A DNA stretch of 64,000 nucleotides from Candidatus Nitrosopumilus sp. SW (GTDB lineage: Archaea; Thermoproteota; Nitrososphaeria; Nitrososphaerales; Nitrosopumilaceae). The stretch covers positions 1,155,687 through 1,219,686 of the forward strand of contig NZ_CP035425.1 of NCBI RefSeq assembly GCF_006740685.1, written 5' to 3'. Position numbers and translations under genes: made by a program. This document shows, piece by piece, positions 32,880 to 44,329 of this stretch; the stretch's first letter is position 1; every line of letters starts with the position of its first letter. The notes under the pieces are model-generated. The model worked only from the letters and a program-made list of their open reading frames with translations. It did not search any database and was not told the DNA's origin.

Positions 32880-33563
32880 ATGTCTGATGTATTACTTGTA
32901 CAAAATACTCGAATTGAAGGCTCTGGTTACCTTGGAGAACTTCTAAAAGAAGATGGATATAATATTACATCAATTAACGCAAAACATGAAAAAATTCCTG
33001 ACAAGGATTTTTCCCTTGTTGTAATTTTGGGTGCTCCTGAAAGTGCAAATGATGATTTACCCTATCTTAGAGAAGAACAACAACTAATCAGAAATTCTGT
33101 TAAAAAAAATATTCCTGTATTGGGAATATGTTTGGGTTCTCAACTTATTGCAAAAACTTTTGGTGGTAAAGTTTACTCTGGTCCAAAAAAAGAGATTGGA
33201 TTTTATAATGATCTCAAAACCTCAAATGACTCTGGATTATTCTCTGGTTTTCAAAACCCATTTACTGTATTTCATTGGCATGGTGATACCTTTGATTTGC
33301 CTGATGGTGCCATCCCTCTAGCCTCATCTGAGCACTATCAGAACCAAGCATTTCAATACAAAAGTGCAGTAGGACTACAATTTCATTTGGAAGTAAATGA
33401 AGCAATGGTAAATCTGTGGCTTGATAATACTGAGGAAAAACTCCAAAAAATCCCTTACATCGATCCAAAAAAAATCCGTTCTGATATTGATCAAAATATT
33501 TCAATTGTAAAATCGAATATGAAGAATTTTTACAATAATTTCAAATCAGAATTTCAACTTTGA
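32880..33563 (+). CDS. Class I glutamine amidotransferase-like protein
   Basis: A 227-aa GATase1 domain. The nucleophile elbow is LGICLGSQLIA, with Cys in G-x-C-x-G, and the catalytic His lies in VGLQFHLEVN followed by a Glu. It resembles GMP synthase-type amidotransferases and putative glutamine amidotransferases of the YfeJ/GuaA-like group, which act on unknown acceptors. No synthetase partner is adjacent, since the next gene is the ADP-forming CoA synthetase. Confidence 0.85.
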   Translation: MSDVLLVQNTRIEGSGYLGELLKEDGYNITSINAKHEKIPDKDFSLVVILGAPESANDDLPYLREEQQLIRNSVKKNIPVLGICLGSQLIAKTFGGKVYSGPKKEIGFYNDLKTSNDSGLFSGFQNPFTVFHWHGDTFDLPDGAIPLASSEHYQNQAFQYKSAVGLQFHLEVNEAMVNLWLDNTEEKLQKIPYIDPKKIRSDIDQNISIVKSNMKNFYNNFKSEFQL

Positions 33564-35723
<2,160 letters not shown>

Positions 35724-35750
35724 ATAACATTTAAGTCTCACATGACTTGA

Positions 35751-36521
<771 letters not shown>

Positions 36522-36565
36522 CTATTTCCTATCTCTTTCTTATTTTATTAGTTATTTTTTCAATT
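36522..36565 (+). terminator. Pyrimidine/T-rich tract between convergent genes
   Basis: CTATTTCCTATCTCTTTCTT and further T runs follow the crotonase stop before the convergent cupredoxin gene ends. A T-rich plus strand supports termination of the carbon-fixation unit. Composition only. Confidence 0.3.
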
Positions 36566-37090
36566 CTAGGATACTGTAACTAATCCAACTCTCCATGGAT
36601 GGAATGAACAATAGTATTTGTAAACTCCTTCTTCTTCAAATGTAAACTCAAATCTGTCCCCTGTATTTAGTGGTGGACTGTTAAACATTTGTATCACCTT
36701 TCCACTTACATCTATACTTTGGATGTTATGTGGTACTGAATCATCATTTATCCATGTAACTGTGGTTCCTACTGGAATTTCTAAATTCAATGGTGAATAG
36801 AAACCTGCACCTGTGACGTCAAAGTTTCCATTTGGAATGACCACTTGTGAATTAACTGCTTTTGGAACAGGTTCTTCTATGTTGTCTATTACAATGACTT
36901 TGTTTTCAATCAAGAATTTTATCATGTTGAGAAATTCGCCTTCAGAAACAATTCCTTCACCATACCACAATGCTGTATTTTTCACCCATTCTGGTACTGC
37001 TTGTGCATTTGCTACATTAATTGAAAGTGAAACTATTGAAACTGCAAAAACTAAAACCAATACGGCCATTGTTTTTGAACTGCGTTTCAT
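36566..37090 (-). CDS. Secreted cupredoxin (plastocyanin-like) with N-terminal helical domain
   Basis: The 174-aa protein has a signal peptide (cut near ANAQAVP) and a short helical module, VPEWVKNTALWYGEGIVSE, common in exported thaumarchaeal proteins. A cupredoxin domain follows (about 85-174). Copper ligands visible are His in VPHNIQS and CSFH (Cys plus His). The axial Met expected a few residues after CxxH is absent (CSFHPWRVG). Ammonia oxidisers use many such copper proteins for extracellular electron transfer. Divergent from the HTH gene. Confidence 0.88.
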   Translation of the reverse strand: MKRSSKTMAVLVLVFAVSIVSLSINVANAQAVPEWVKNTALWYGEGIVSEGEFLNMIKFLIENKVIVIDNIEEPVPKAVNSQVVIPNGNFDVTGAGFYSPLNLEIPVGTTVTWINDDSVPHNIQSIDVSGKVIQMFNSPPLNTGDRFEFTFEEEGVYKYYCSFHPWRVGLVTVS

Positions 37091-37128
37091 ACAAAACCAT
37101 TGAAATCCTGTAATTTATAATATTTGAG

Positions 37129-37147
37129 TGCAATGCAATGCAATGCA
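37129..37147. repeat. Short direct repeat (TGCAA x3 plus TGCA) in a divergent promoter region
   Basis: TGCAATGCAATGCAATGCA lies between the divergent cupredoxin and winged-helix genes, 38 bases upstream of the cupredoxin start. It may be a regulator-binding site serving one or both genes. Confidence 0.45.
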
Positions 37148-37176
37148 TACTTGATTATTAAATCTGATAATCACAC

Positions 37177-37527
37177 ATGATAATTATGCAAGAATTAGTC
37201 CAAACAAGAAAAATAATGGATGATGAAAGAAAGCAAATAATTTTAGAAGTCCTAGCTGACAAATATTGCAAACAAATCCTCCATGATACACTAGAAAAAC
37301 CAAAATCTGCAATGGAATTATCTAGTGATAAAAAAATCCCTATCAGTACAGTATACCGAAGATTACAAACTCTATATGATGCAAAATTACTTGCAATCTC
37401 CGGTTCGATAAATGAAGATGGAAAGAAATACTTCCTTTACAAGAGTAAGGTAAAATCCATATCTCTAAAATGCAATTTGGAGGAAACATCCATCGAAATC
37501 GTTCCTAACTCGTCTAGTACGAGTTAA
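37177..37527 (+). CDS. Winged-helix DNA-binding protein
   Basis: A 116-aa protein. Residues 20-95 read as a winged helix with EVLADKYCKQILHDTLEKPK, then ISTVYRRLQTLYDAKLLAI as the recognition and following helices. ATG codons at 37177 and 37186 are both possible. Divergent from the cupredoxin gene with a TGCAA repeat between them, so it may regulate that gene. Ligand unknown. Confidence 0.8.
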   Translation: MIIMQELVQTRKIMDDERKQIILEVLADKYCKQILHDTLEKPKSAMELSSDKKIPISTVYRRLQTLYDAKLLAISGSINEDGKKYFLYKSKVKSISLKCNLEETSIEIVPNSSSTS

Positions 37528-37556
37528 CTATCATTTTATAATTGGGGATCTGAGAC

Positions 37557-38156
37557 ATGTTGAAAGAGAAATTGGGTTCAAACAGACAGGTCCACAACCA
37601 AAAGAAAGAATCAACACGTAGTATTACCTATAGGCTTCCAGAAAAACTAGTCAATGAACTAGAAACTGAAGCTACAATGAAAAGCATATCTCAGAATGTT
37701 CTTGTAAAACAGATTCTGGAAAAATATGTTCAGTGGGATAGATTCTCAAACAAAATTGGAATGATTCCTGTTCCAAAAGGAATCTTGGAATCTTTGGGCA
37801 GTGAACTTGATGGAAAAGACATTGATGAAATTATTACATTGATTTTTCCAATGATCAAAGACACTGTTTTGTTTATCAAAGGAGGTTATGATTTGAAACG
37901 ATGTATTGAAACCCTGGAGGATTACATGAGGGCATCTGGAATGAACTCTGATCATAGAATTGAAGGTGACATGCATAGCTTTTTGATTCAACATGAACTT
38001 GGAATGAAATGGTCTGTTTTTACAGAACAATTACTAACACAAGTCTTTCGTAGTTTCTTACCTGATAAAGAATTAAAATTCCAAACCACTGATTCTACTG
38101 TAATTCTTACTGTTCAACTGGGCTCTGATTTTAATGAACATGATTATCATGATTGA
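37557..38156 (+). CDS. Ribbon-helix-helix DNA-binding protein with unknown C-terminal domain
   Basis: The N-terminal segment RSITYRLPEKLVNELETEA is a ribbon-helix-helix DNA-binding module. The following 140 residues form an unrecognised domain that contains LIQHELGMKWSVFTEQLL. No homologous family comes to mind; the protein probably dimerises and binds DNA. It follows the winged-helix gene by 29 bases and overlaps in part with the frame of the next gene. Confidence 0.7.
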   Translation: MLKEKLGSNRQVHNQKKESTRSITYRLPEKLVNELETEATMKSISQNVLVKQILEKYVQWDRFSNKIGMIPVPKGILESLGSELDGKDIDEIITLIFPMIKDTVLFIKGGYDLKRCIETLEDYMRASGMNSDHRIEGDMHSFLIQHELGMKWSVFTEQLLTQVFRSFLPDKELKFQTTDSTVILTVQLGSDFNEHDYHD

Positions 38157-38200
38157 AATTCAGTAAATCCTTTGAAATATCATATGACATTATCTCTTGC

Positions 38201-38599
38201 ATGAGTTCTGACACTGTTCAACAAAAAACCCTTGTCAAAGAAATCATGAGCAACTCCGTTATCTCTGTAGATTCCTCTGTTACTGCAACTGATGCTGCAA
38301 AAATGATGGAGAATTCTAATGTTGGCGCAATTGCTGTTTTAGAGAATGGATCTCCTGTTGGGATCGTAACTGATAGGGATTTTGCAATTAAAATCACTGC
38401 TCATTCATATCCTATTGATACTCCTATCCGAAGAATAATGTCGACCCCTCTAATTTCAATTGATCCTGATTCTGATCTTTTTACTGCTTCAGATTTGATG
38501 TCTACAAGAAATATTCGAAAATTACCTGTAATTGATGATGACCGAATTATTGGCATAATTACCTCTACTGATCTGGTCAAACATTTTGCAAGTCTCTAA
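38201..38599 (+). CDS. Two-CBS-domain protein
   Basis: A protein of about 132 aa made of two CBS repeats (VKEIMSNSVISVDSSVTATD and IRRIMSTPLISIDPDSDL), each followed by an IVTDRDF/IITSTDL segment. Paired CBS domains bind AMP, ATP or SAM and regulate partner proteins. I start it at ATG 38201, because an upstream in-frame ATG at 38153 adds residues with no CBS-like sequence and overlaps the previous gene. Partner unknown. Confidence 0.88.
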   Translation: MSSDTVQQKTLVKEIMSNSVISVDSSVTATDAAKMMENSNVGAIAVLENGSPVGIVTDRDFAIKITAHSYPIDTPIRRIMSTPLISIDPDSDLFTASDLMSTRNIRKLPVIDDDRIIGIITSTDLVKHFASL

Positions 38600-38654
38600 A
38601 ATTTGATAAAAAACGACTGATTTCTTGGATTACTAGTGTGTTGGGTTGGAAAAG

Positions 38655-38666
38655 CTTATTATATTT
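38655..38666 (+). promoter_or_regulatory. TATA box of the A-type Fe-S carrier gene
   Basis: CTTATTATATTT is centred about 28 bases before the ATG at 38689, predicting a leaderless transcript. Confidence 0.45.
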
Positions 38667-38688
38667 TGAGCCGACTTTTTTGTTCATT

Positions 38689-39039
38689 ATGGCAACTGAA
38701 CAAACACAAAAGATGATCACAGTTACTACAAAAGCAGCTGAGAAAATCAAAGAATTCATGAAAGAAGAAGCAGAATCCCCTGAATACCTTAGAGTATATG
38801 TTCAAGGTGGAGGCTGTTCTGGTTTGTCTTATGGAATGGGCTTTGAAAAAGCACCAGAAGAAGATGATCTAGTCATGGAAGAAAATGGTGTAAAACTTTT
38901 AGTTGACAGTTACAGCGTTGACCATCTACAAGGTGCAAACGTTGACTATATTGAAAGCCTAATGGGTTCTGGATTTAAGATTAACAATCCAAATGTTACA
39001 AAATCCTGTTCATGTGGTCATTCATTTAGTACTGAATAA
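38689..39039 (+). CDS. A-type iron-sulfur carrier (HesB/IscA/ErpA-like)
   Basis: A protein of about 116 aa. The three ligand cysteines of A-type carriers are in GGGCSGLSYG and CSCGHSF (C-x-C). These hold or donate a 2Fe-2S or 4Fe-4S cluster to target proteins. I start at ATG 38689 rather than the TTG 51 bases upstream, because the TATA-like box lies inside that extra region. Client enzymes may include the radical SAM proteins in this window. Confidence 0.92.
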   Translation: MATEQTQKMITVTTKAAEKIKEFMKEEAESPEYLRVYVQGGGCSGLSYGMGFEKAPEEDDLVMEENGVKLLVDSYSVDHLQGANVDYIESLMGSGFKINNPNVTKSCSCGHSFSTE

Positions 39040-39173
39040 ACACACCATCATTTTTCATTTTTACATCCTCTAGCGTTTGCATTGCAGGCATTTTTTCAAA
39101 AATTCTGGTTTTTTAGTGCAGATTTTTGCGATACCCTCATATATCGAATACAGAGAGTCAAAACATGATAATT

Positions 39174-39181
39174 AAGGAGAT
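39174..39181 (+). promoter_or_regulatory. Shine-Dalgarno-like sequence before dnaG
   Basis: AAGGAGAT lies ten bases before the ATG of the primase gene. Such sites are uncommon here, where most genes appear leaderless, so it implies a leadered transcript for dnaG. Confidence 0.4.
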
Positions 39182-39190
39182 GAATAATTT

Positions 39191-40333
39191 ATGCCTCAAT
39201 CAGGAATTGTCAAATATCATGTTAAACTTTCCTATGAAGTTGATGGGCTCGTTGAAAGAGCAGATATAATCGGAGCCATCTTTGGCCAAACAGAAGGACT
39301 GTTGGGCCCTGAGATGAATCTGAATGAACTGCAACGAGTTTCAAAAGTAGGTCGCATTGAAGTAAGTGCTAGAACTACTGCAAACACCACTGCTGGTGAT
39401 GCATTAATCCCTATGAGTACTGATATTGATACTTGTGCATTAATTGCAGCTGGAATTGAAAGCATTGACAAAGTCGGTCCTTTTGATTGTAAATTTACTT
39501 TAGAAGCAATTGATGATGTACGTGCTGCAAAGAAAGATGACATTGTGAGACGTGCAAAAGAAATCAAGCAAAAATGGGCAACTAAAACTGTTAGTGAAGG
39601 AGAAAGTATGCTAAATGACGTCCATCAAGGTGATTCTAAAAAATTATCCACATATGGACCATCAAAACTAACATGCAGTTCTGGTCTGGCTGATTCAAAC
39701 TGGGTAATTCTAGTTGAAGGAAGAGCTGATGTAATCAATCTTCTCAGAGCTGGATATGATAATGCTCTTGCAATTGAAGGTGCAAAAATTGATGAGTCTA
39801 TCAAAGAATTATGTAGTTCTAAAGATACTGTTGTAGCTTTCTTAGATGGTGATAGAGCAGGCGGATTTATTCTCAAAGAACTAAAATCTGTTGTTCCAAT
39901 TGACTACGAACTAAGAGCTGACAATGATGTTGAAGTTGAAGAATTAACTCCACAAAGAATCGATGAGATTCTTAGTCCTGTTGCTGAAGAAATCAAAAGT
40001 GGAAAACCTGCACCTTCACTGAAAAGTGCAGATGATAAACCCCTTGCAGAAATGGCAGCAAAAGTTTTTCCAACTCTAAATGAAACTCTTGAAGCAGTTG
40101 CATTAGACGGTGACAATAATGAAATCTTTAAGGTTCCAATTAGTGAGGTTGTCAGTAAACTCTCAACACAATCTGGAATCAAGTATCTTCTATTAGATGG
40201 AATCATCACTCAGAGACTCTTAGAGGGTGCCAAAAACGCAGGAATTGAATGTGTAGTTGGACACAGAGTAGCAAAACTATCAAACTCTGATGGTATGACT
40301 CTCAAAACATTCGGTGACCTCGGCGTAGCATAG
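39191..40333 (+). CDS. dnaG: Archaeal DnaG-like primase/exosome-associated protein
   Basis: The 380-aa protein has an N-terminal archaeal DnaG region, a Toprim domain with WVILVEGRADVINLLRAG and VVAFLDGDRAGGF, and a C-terminal domain. Archaeal DnaG copurifies with the RNA exosome and can make short primers in vitro. It starts with ATG after an SD-like AAGGAGAT. RibK begins eight bases after its stop, so the two are probably in one unit. Confidence 0.92.
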   Translation: MPQSGIVKYHVKLSYEVDGLVERADIIGAIFGQTEGLLGPEMNLNELQRVSKVGRIEVSARTTANTTAGDALIPMSTDIDTCALIAAGIESIDKVGPFDCKFTLEAIDDVRAAKKDDIVRRAKEIKQKWATKTVSEGESMLNDVHQGDSKKLSTYGPSKLTCSSGLADSNWVILVEGRADVINLLRAGYDNALAIEGAKIDESIKELCSSKDTVVAFLDGDRAGGFILKELKSVVPIDYELRADNDVEVEELTPQRIDEILSPVAEEIKSGKPAPSLKSADDKPLAEMAAKVFPTLNETLEAVALDGDNNEIFKVPISEVVSKLSTQSGIKYLLLDGIITQRLLEGAKNAGIECVVGHRVAKLSNSDGMTLKTFGDLGVA

Positions 40334-40341
40334 GATCTTAG

Positions 40342-41025
40342 ATGCCTGAACTAAAAATTCAGCATATCCTAACTTTATCTTATCTTCTTTCTAAAGGTGC
40401 TAAACACAACTATGTTTCAATAACCACTTCTTCTTTGGGAAAGAACATCGAAAAATCACAGCAAGCTGCATCAAAACATCTACTTGAACTAGAACAAAAT
40501 CAATTCATTGACCGAATAATGAGTGGAAGAAACGTCTCTGTAAAAATTACTCCAAAGGGATTTTCTGAAATGGTAAAACTATCTACAACACTACAAAAAA
40601 GCTTGAACTCTTTTCCATCTCATGTTGAACTAAAAGGGACTTTGGTATCTGGAATGGGCGAAGGAGCATATTACATGGGGCTAAAGGGATACACAAAACA
40701 ATTCAAATCAAAAATTGGTTATGTTCCCTTCCCAGGAACTCTTAATGTAAGATTAGATCAAAAAATTCATCAAGAAGCAGTCAAACAATTTGAAACTCTG
40801 GATGGAATCAAAATTAAGAGCTTTTCTGATGGAAAGAGAACTTATGGTTGGGTCAAGTGTTTCCCTGCAAAACTAAACAATTCAATTAATTGCGATATGA
40901 TTTTACTTGAACGTACTCACCATGATAACTCTGTTGTTGAGTTAATTTCAAAAACTTGCATGAGAAAAACTGCAAAACTAAAAGACGGTTCTAAAATAAC
41001 CATCAAGATACCTATTTCCTCATAA
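40342..41025 (+). CDS. ribK: CTP-dependent riboflavin kinase with N-terminal HTH
   Basis: Residues 90-222 carry the archaeal RibK fold, GMGEGAYYMGLKGYTKQF and VPFPGTLNVRLD. This enzyme makes FMN using CTP, unlike the ATP-dependent bacterial type. Residues 1-85 are a winged-helix region (KNIEKSQQAASKHLLELEQNQF), and fusions of this kind (RbkR) act as riboflavin-sensing transcription factors in other archaea. The gene may therefore be both kinase and regulator. FAD synthase is on the opposite strand nearby. Confidence 0.92.
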   Translation: MPELKIQHILTLSYLLSKGAKHNYVSITTSSLGKNIEKSQQAASKHLLELEQNQFIDRIMSGRNVSVKITPKGFSEMVKLSTTLQKSLNSFPSHVELKGTLVSGMGEGAYYMGLKGYTKQFKSKIGYVPFPGTLNVRLDQKIHQEAVKQFETLDGIKIKSFSDGKRTYGWVKCFPAKLNNSINCDMILLERTHHDNSVVELISKTCMRKTAKLKDGSKITIKIPISS

Positions 41026-41064
41026 CCAAAAATTGATTAACAGTAAGATTGTTAGAATTATTAC

Positions 41065-41499
41065 TTGATTAAACAAATTACAGTTGCTATAATCACCCCA
41101 ACTCATGACAAAAAGTCTTTTGACTTGGGGTTGGAATTGGCACAAAAATTAGGATGTCCTCTTTCTGTGATTGAATGCTTTTACCAAAAACCTCCGACAT
41201 TTCATTTCTTTGAGACAAAAACTGATAAAATTGACTTACAGAAAAGAAAGGATCAAATAAAAAATGAACTATCAAAATGGGAAAAAATTGCTGCAAAGAA
41301 AAATGTCCCAATTAAAACTAAATTTGCATTGACTGACTCTATTGCTCATTGGGTAATTGACTATGTTTCTGAAAATAAAGTTGATATGCTTATTGTAGAC
41401 TATCCGAAACTATCCATGACTGAATCTACTCTGTATGATGATATTATCAACACAATTCATCACAAAGCAAAATGTCACGTTTTAACAACTAAACAATGA
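41065..41499 (+). CDS. Universal stress protein family
   Basis: A 144-aa UspA-like protein beginning ITVAIITPTHDKKSFDLGLEL, with the typical alternating strands and helices. The ATP-binding GxxGxxxx glycine loop near the C-terminus is not visible, so it may be a non-nucleotide-binding member. It starts with TTG. It ends against the FAD synthase gene, with only a one-base gap. Confidence 0.7.
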   Translation: MIKQITVAIITPTHDKKSFDLGLELAQKLGCPLSVIECFYQKPPTFHFFETKTDKIDLQKRKDQIKNELSKWEKIAAKKNVPIKTKFALTDSIAHWVIDYVSENKVDMLIVDYPKLSMTESTLYDDIINTIHHKAKCHVLTTKQ

Positions 41500-41500
41500 A

Positions 41501-42121
41501 TCAAATTCCGTGAATTGATTCACCATACTCTTTTTCGATTTTTGAGCTAGAACTATCTGGAATTGGAGATTGCAATCTTGCAACTTTTGCATCTAGATTG
41601 ATTTTCTTACATCCTTCTGTAATGAATTTCTCTTGATGAGCTTGGTCATATCCTAGTGCAATTATTTGTGGCCTTACATTATTTACTGTCTTGAAAATAT
41701 CATCTTCTTGCCCAATTAGACAAAGGTCTACCATGGATAGTGAATTTACCAATTCTTGTCTTTGTTCTTGGGAGTGAAGCGGTTGTCTTTTTTTCATCTT
41801 TACTGCGGTATTATCTGTAGCAACAACTACCACAAGAACATCACCTAATTCTTTTGCAGCATTGAGAGTGTAGATGTGTCCTGGATGAATAATGTCAAAA
41901 ACCCCTCCAGCTAAAACAACCTTCAAAGAATTTCGCCCTGATTCTGTGAGTGATTTTTTATCTTCTTTCACAAATTGATTTTTTACCAACTCATTAATTT
42001 CTGAATTAATTTGCTCAATAGAAAGTACAGTTTTTTCTTTGATCTTTTCAATTGGGTTAGTACCATTAATTTGAGATACGTAAATTGTAGAAAGAATTAC
42101 TCTTTGAACTGATTCCAACAT
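41501..42121 (-). CDS. ribL: FAD synthase RibL-like cytidylyltransferase with HTH
   Basis: The nucleotidyltransferase part, residues about 65-190, has AGGVFDIIHPGHIYTLNAAK with the HxGH motif, which belongs to the archaeal RibL family that joins FMN and AMP to form FAD. The first 60 residues form a helix-turn-helix-like region (SIEQINSEINELVKNQF). Close position to RibK on the opposite strand supports the flavin role. Related nucleotidyltransferases such as glycerol-3-phosphate cytidylyltransferase have similar motifs, so the substrate is inferred. Confidence 0.85.
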   Translation of the reverse strand: MLESVQRVILSTIYVSQINGTNPIEKIKEKTVLSIEQINSEINELVKNQFVKEDKKSLTESGRNSLKVVLAGGVFDIIHPGHIYTLNAAKELGDVLVVVVATDNTAVKMKKRQPLHSQEQRQELVNSLSMVDLCLIGQEDDIFKTVNNVRPQIIALGYDQAHQEKFITEGCKKINLDAKVARLQSPIPDSSSSKIEKEYGESIHGI

Positions 42122-42161
42122 TTTTCCTATTTTTCTCCCTCTCTTTAATTCATCGCTAAAA

Positions 42162-43199
42162 TTACATTTTGGGATCTAGACCTTTGGCTAACCTTAATGC
42201 ATCTACTAACCCATCTGCATATCCAATACTTAGGATGGCAACCTCGTCTTGACCGTCTTCTAAAAATTTCTCTGCATCTTTGACATACAATTCTGCATTT
42301 TCTAAAATCACTTGGTATTCTTTTTGATCCTTGTAATATGGTTCAACCTCTTCAAGTGCTTCTCTTACCATTGGAACGTATTTTTCAATCATCTGAGAAG
42401 AAATCTTTCTTGTTTTCTCTGCATTATCAAATGGCTCATCAATACATTCTCCTAAAACCTTCAATGCGTCTGATTCTGTAAAATGCAGCCTTCCTGGAAT
42501 TATCACTGTATGTGGAGGTTTTCCAAAATCTATCTTTTTTAGGCTAGAAATTTTACCTGATACTATCTTTTGGTCTTTGAATCCTACTCTTGATGCAACA
42601 ATGGCAAACGTTGATGAACTGATAACTTTTCTTCTCTGGCCTTTTTCAGTTTCTAATAATCCATTCAATGCATCCTTGGGGTCTAAAAAGAAATCTTTGT
42701 CTTGATTAAACTCTAAAAGAAGTACGGTATGATTCCCTTCTATTACATTTTTGTAAATTACATAGTATGGTGTTGTAAGTGATTTCATCTCGCTCATTAT
42801 GGTTGCAATTCTTCCAACTTTGTAAAAATGCAGACCGCACTCTCCAATCATTGAGGTTAATGATGAAGATGCATGAATAGAATATGTCTTTATTTTTTCT
42901 TTAATTGCTCTTTCACGTAACTCGATATGTGTTGTAGCAATGTATGGGTCTCCATACGATAACAAGACAACTTTCTTTTTCTTTGCATTTTCTAAAATCT
43001 CATTTCCATCTTCAACTAACCATCTTTTTGCTGGTCTGAACTCTCCTTTTGTTGCGTTTTTAATTTTAGTTAGATCTGATTTGCCAATGGGACTTGTGAA
43101 CTGTTCTAGATATACAATATCTGCTTTTGCTAAAACATCAATTGCCTCATTAGGAATTGATTTGAATCCTGAAATTCCTAAACCTACAAACCAGAGCAT
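42162..43199 (-). CDS. dphB: Diphthine synthase fused to a DUF357 domain
   Basis: DphB methylates the modified His of elongation factor 2 in diphthamide synthesis. The N-terminal part begins MLWFVGLGISGFKSIPNEA and has the SAM tetrapyrrole-methylase fold with VVLLSYGDPYIATTH and YSIHASS. It is 345 aa, about 80 more than usual. The extra C-terminal part (about 265-345) contains AELYVKDAEKFLEDGQDEV and YADGLVDALRLAKGLDP, which match the DUF357 pattern. DUF357 is normally a separate archaeal protein. The fusion may link it to DphB function. Confidence 0.9.
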   Translation of the reverse strand: MLWFVGLGISGFKSIPNEAIDVLAKADIVYLEQFTSPIGKSDLTKIKNATKGEFRPAKRWLVEDGNEILENAKKKKVVLLSYGDPYIATTHIELRERAIKEKIKTYSIHASSSLTSMIGECGLHFYKVGRIATIMSEMKSLTTPYYVIYKNVIEGNHTVLLLEFNQDKDFFLDPKDALNGLLETEKGQRRKVISSSTFAIVASRVGFKDQKIVSGKISSLKKIDFGKPPHTVIIPGRLHFTESDALKVLGECIDEPFDNAEKTRKISSQMIEKYVPMVREALEEVEPYYKDQKEYQVILENAELYVKDAEKFLEDGQDEVAILSIGYADGLVDALRLAKGLDPKM

Positions 43200-44326
43200 T
43201 ACTGCATATTTCTATCATGAAGTCTTTTTAAATGCTGTAGCATCTTCTTGAGAATTTCTATTCCTCTAAGGTACTCGTCAATTGAAACTTTTTCATCAAT
43301 AGTGTGAGCTTCGTGAGGGTCCCCTGGGCCATACGTTACAACTGGGATATTCCATTGTGTACCCAACACATTCATGTCTCCTGTACCTGTTTTTCTGATT
43401 AGCTTAGGTCTAGAATGTTCTACATCCATAACTCCCAAAGTAAATGCACGCACTAATGGAGAGTTATGTGCTGCCTCAAATGGTTCTGTTTCATCAAGAA
43501 TTGAGTAGAATGCCTCCACATCTCTTTTTTCTGCAATTTCTTTAACTAAATTTGCAATCTTTTGTTCAATAGATTTGCAGTTCATATCAACTGGAATTCT
43601 GATATCAAAAGTTGTTTCACATTCTTTTGGAGTAACATTGTGACTTGTCCCTCCTTTTACTTCTGTCATAGTTGCAGTCAATAACATTCCCTTTGTTCTA
43701 TTCTCTTGATTTTCTTCTAGTTTTTCTTTTAATTCTCTTGCAAAAATCATTGATTCTAAAATTGCATTTTTTGAGAGCCATGGTGCACTTGCATGTGAAC
43801 TATCCTCTACGCTTATCTTGAGATTTATCGCTAATCGTCCTTTGTATGCAATTGTTACTTGTTTAATTCCACTTGGTTCTCCAAAAACTGCATAATCTAC
43901 ATCCATCTCTTTTTTAACTAGATTTTTGATTCCTGTTGCATTTCCTTCCTCATCAACTGCACCAACAAAAATTATTGTTCCGTTGTTGTTTTGTATTGAT
44001 GCTGCAGCAAATAACATAGCCATTAAAGGTGCTTTTGCATCTGATGCACCTCTACCGTAAAGTGAATCTCCTTCTTTTCTTACCTTTACTTTACCTGGAA
44101 CTACATCCATGTGACCACATAACATTATTTTTGGTGAACCTGAACCTTTTCGTGCAATCATATTTCCGACTTCATCAATTTGAATATCTTCAAATCCTAA
44201 ATCGTCACATTTGTCTGCAAGAAATTCTGCCATTGGTTTTTCACTAAGAGATGGTGTGTACAATCTAAGTGCTTTCTCAAGCATTTTTGTTGCAAATCTT
44301 GGTGTAACCGTAAAGTGAGTGTCCAA
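43199..44326 (-). CDS. lysK: [LysW]-lysine/[LysW]-ornithine hydrolase (M20 peptidase)
   Basis: LysK releases lysine or ornithine from the C-terminus of the carrier protein LysW. The 375-aa M20 peptidase has MLCGHMDVVPG (HxD), GRGASDAKAPLMAML, VGAVDEEGNATG (DEE) and, near the end, HEAHTIDEKV (His ligand). It closes the hcs-lysW-lysX-lysK unit, starting three bases after lysX. Only one such gene is in the window, so it probably serves both lysine and arginine branches. The dapE/argE relatives are alternatives, but context supports LysK. Confidence 0.9.
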   Translation of the reverse strand: MDTHFTVTPRFATKMLEKALRLYTPSLSEKPMAEFLADKCDDLGFEDIQIDEVGNMIARKGSGSPKIMLCGHMDVVPGKVKVRKEGDSLYGRGASDAKAPLMAMLFAAASIQNNNGTIIFVGAVDEEGNATGIKNLVKKEMDVDYAVFGEPSGIKQVTIAYKGRLAINLKISVEDSSHASAPWLSKNAILESMIFARELKEKLEENQENRTKGMLLTATMTEVKGGTSHNVTPKECETTFDIRIPVDMNCKSIEQKIANLVKEIAEKRDVEAFYSILDETEPFEAAHNSPLVRAFTLGVMDVEHSRPKLIRKTGTGDMNVLGTQWNIPVVTYGPGDPHEAHTIDEKVSIDEYLRGIEILKKMLQHLKRLHDRNMQ

Positions 44327-44329
44327 TTC

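Noticed and set aside
38638-38688. Upstream start for the A-type Fe-S carrier
   Set aside because: The additional 17 residues overlap the TATA-like box and are not like the family.
39164-39265. ATG upstream of dnaG in another frame as a leader peptide
   Set aside because: It overlaps the primase start out of frame and has no conserved sequence; the SD-like site suits the primase ATG better.
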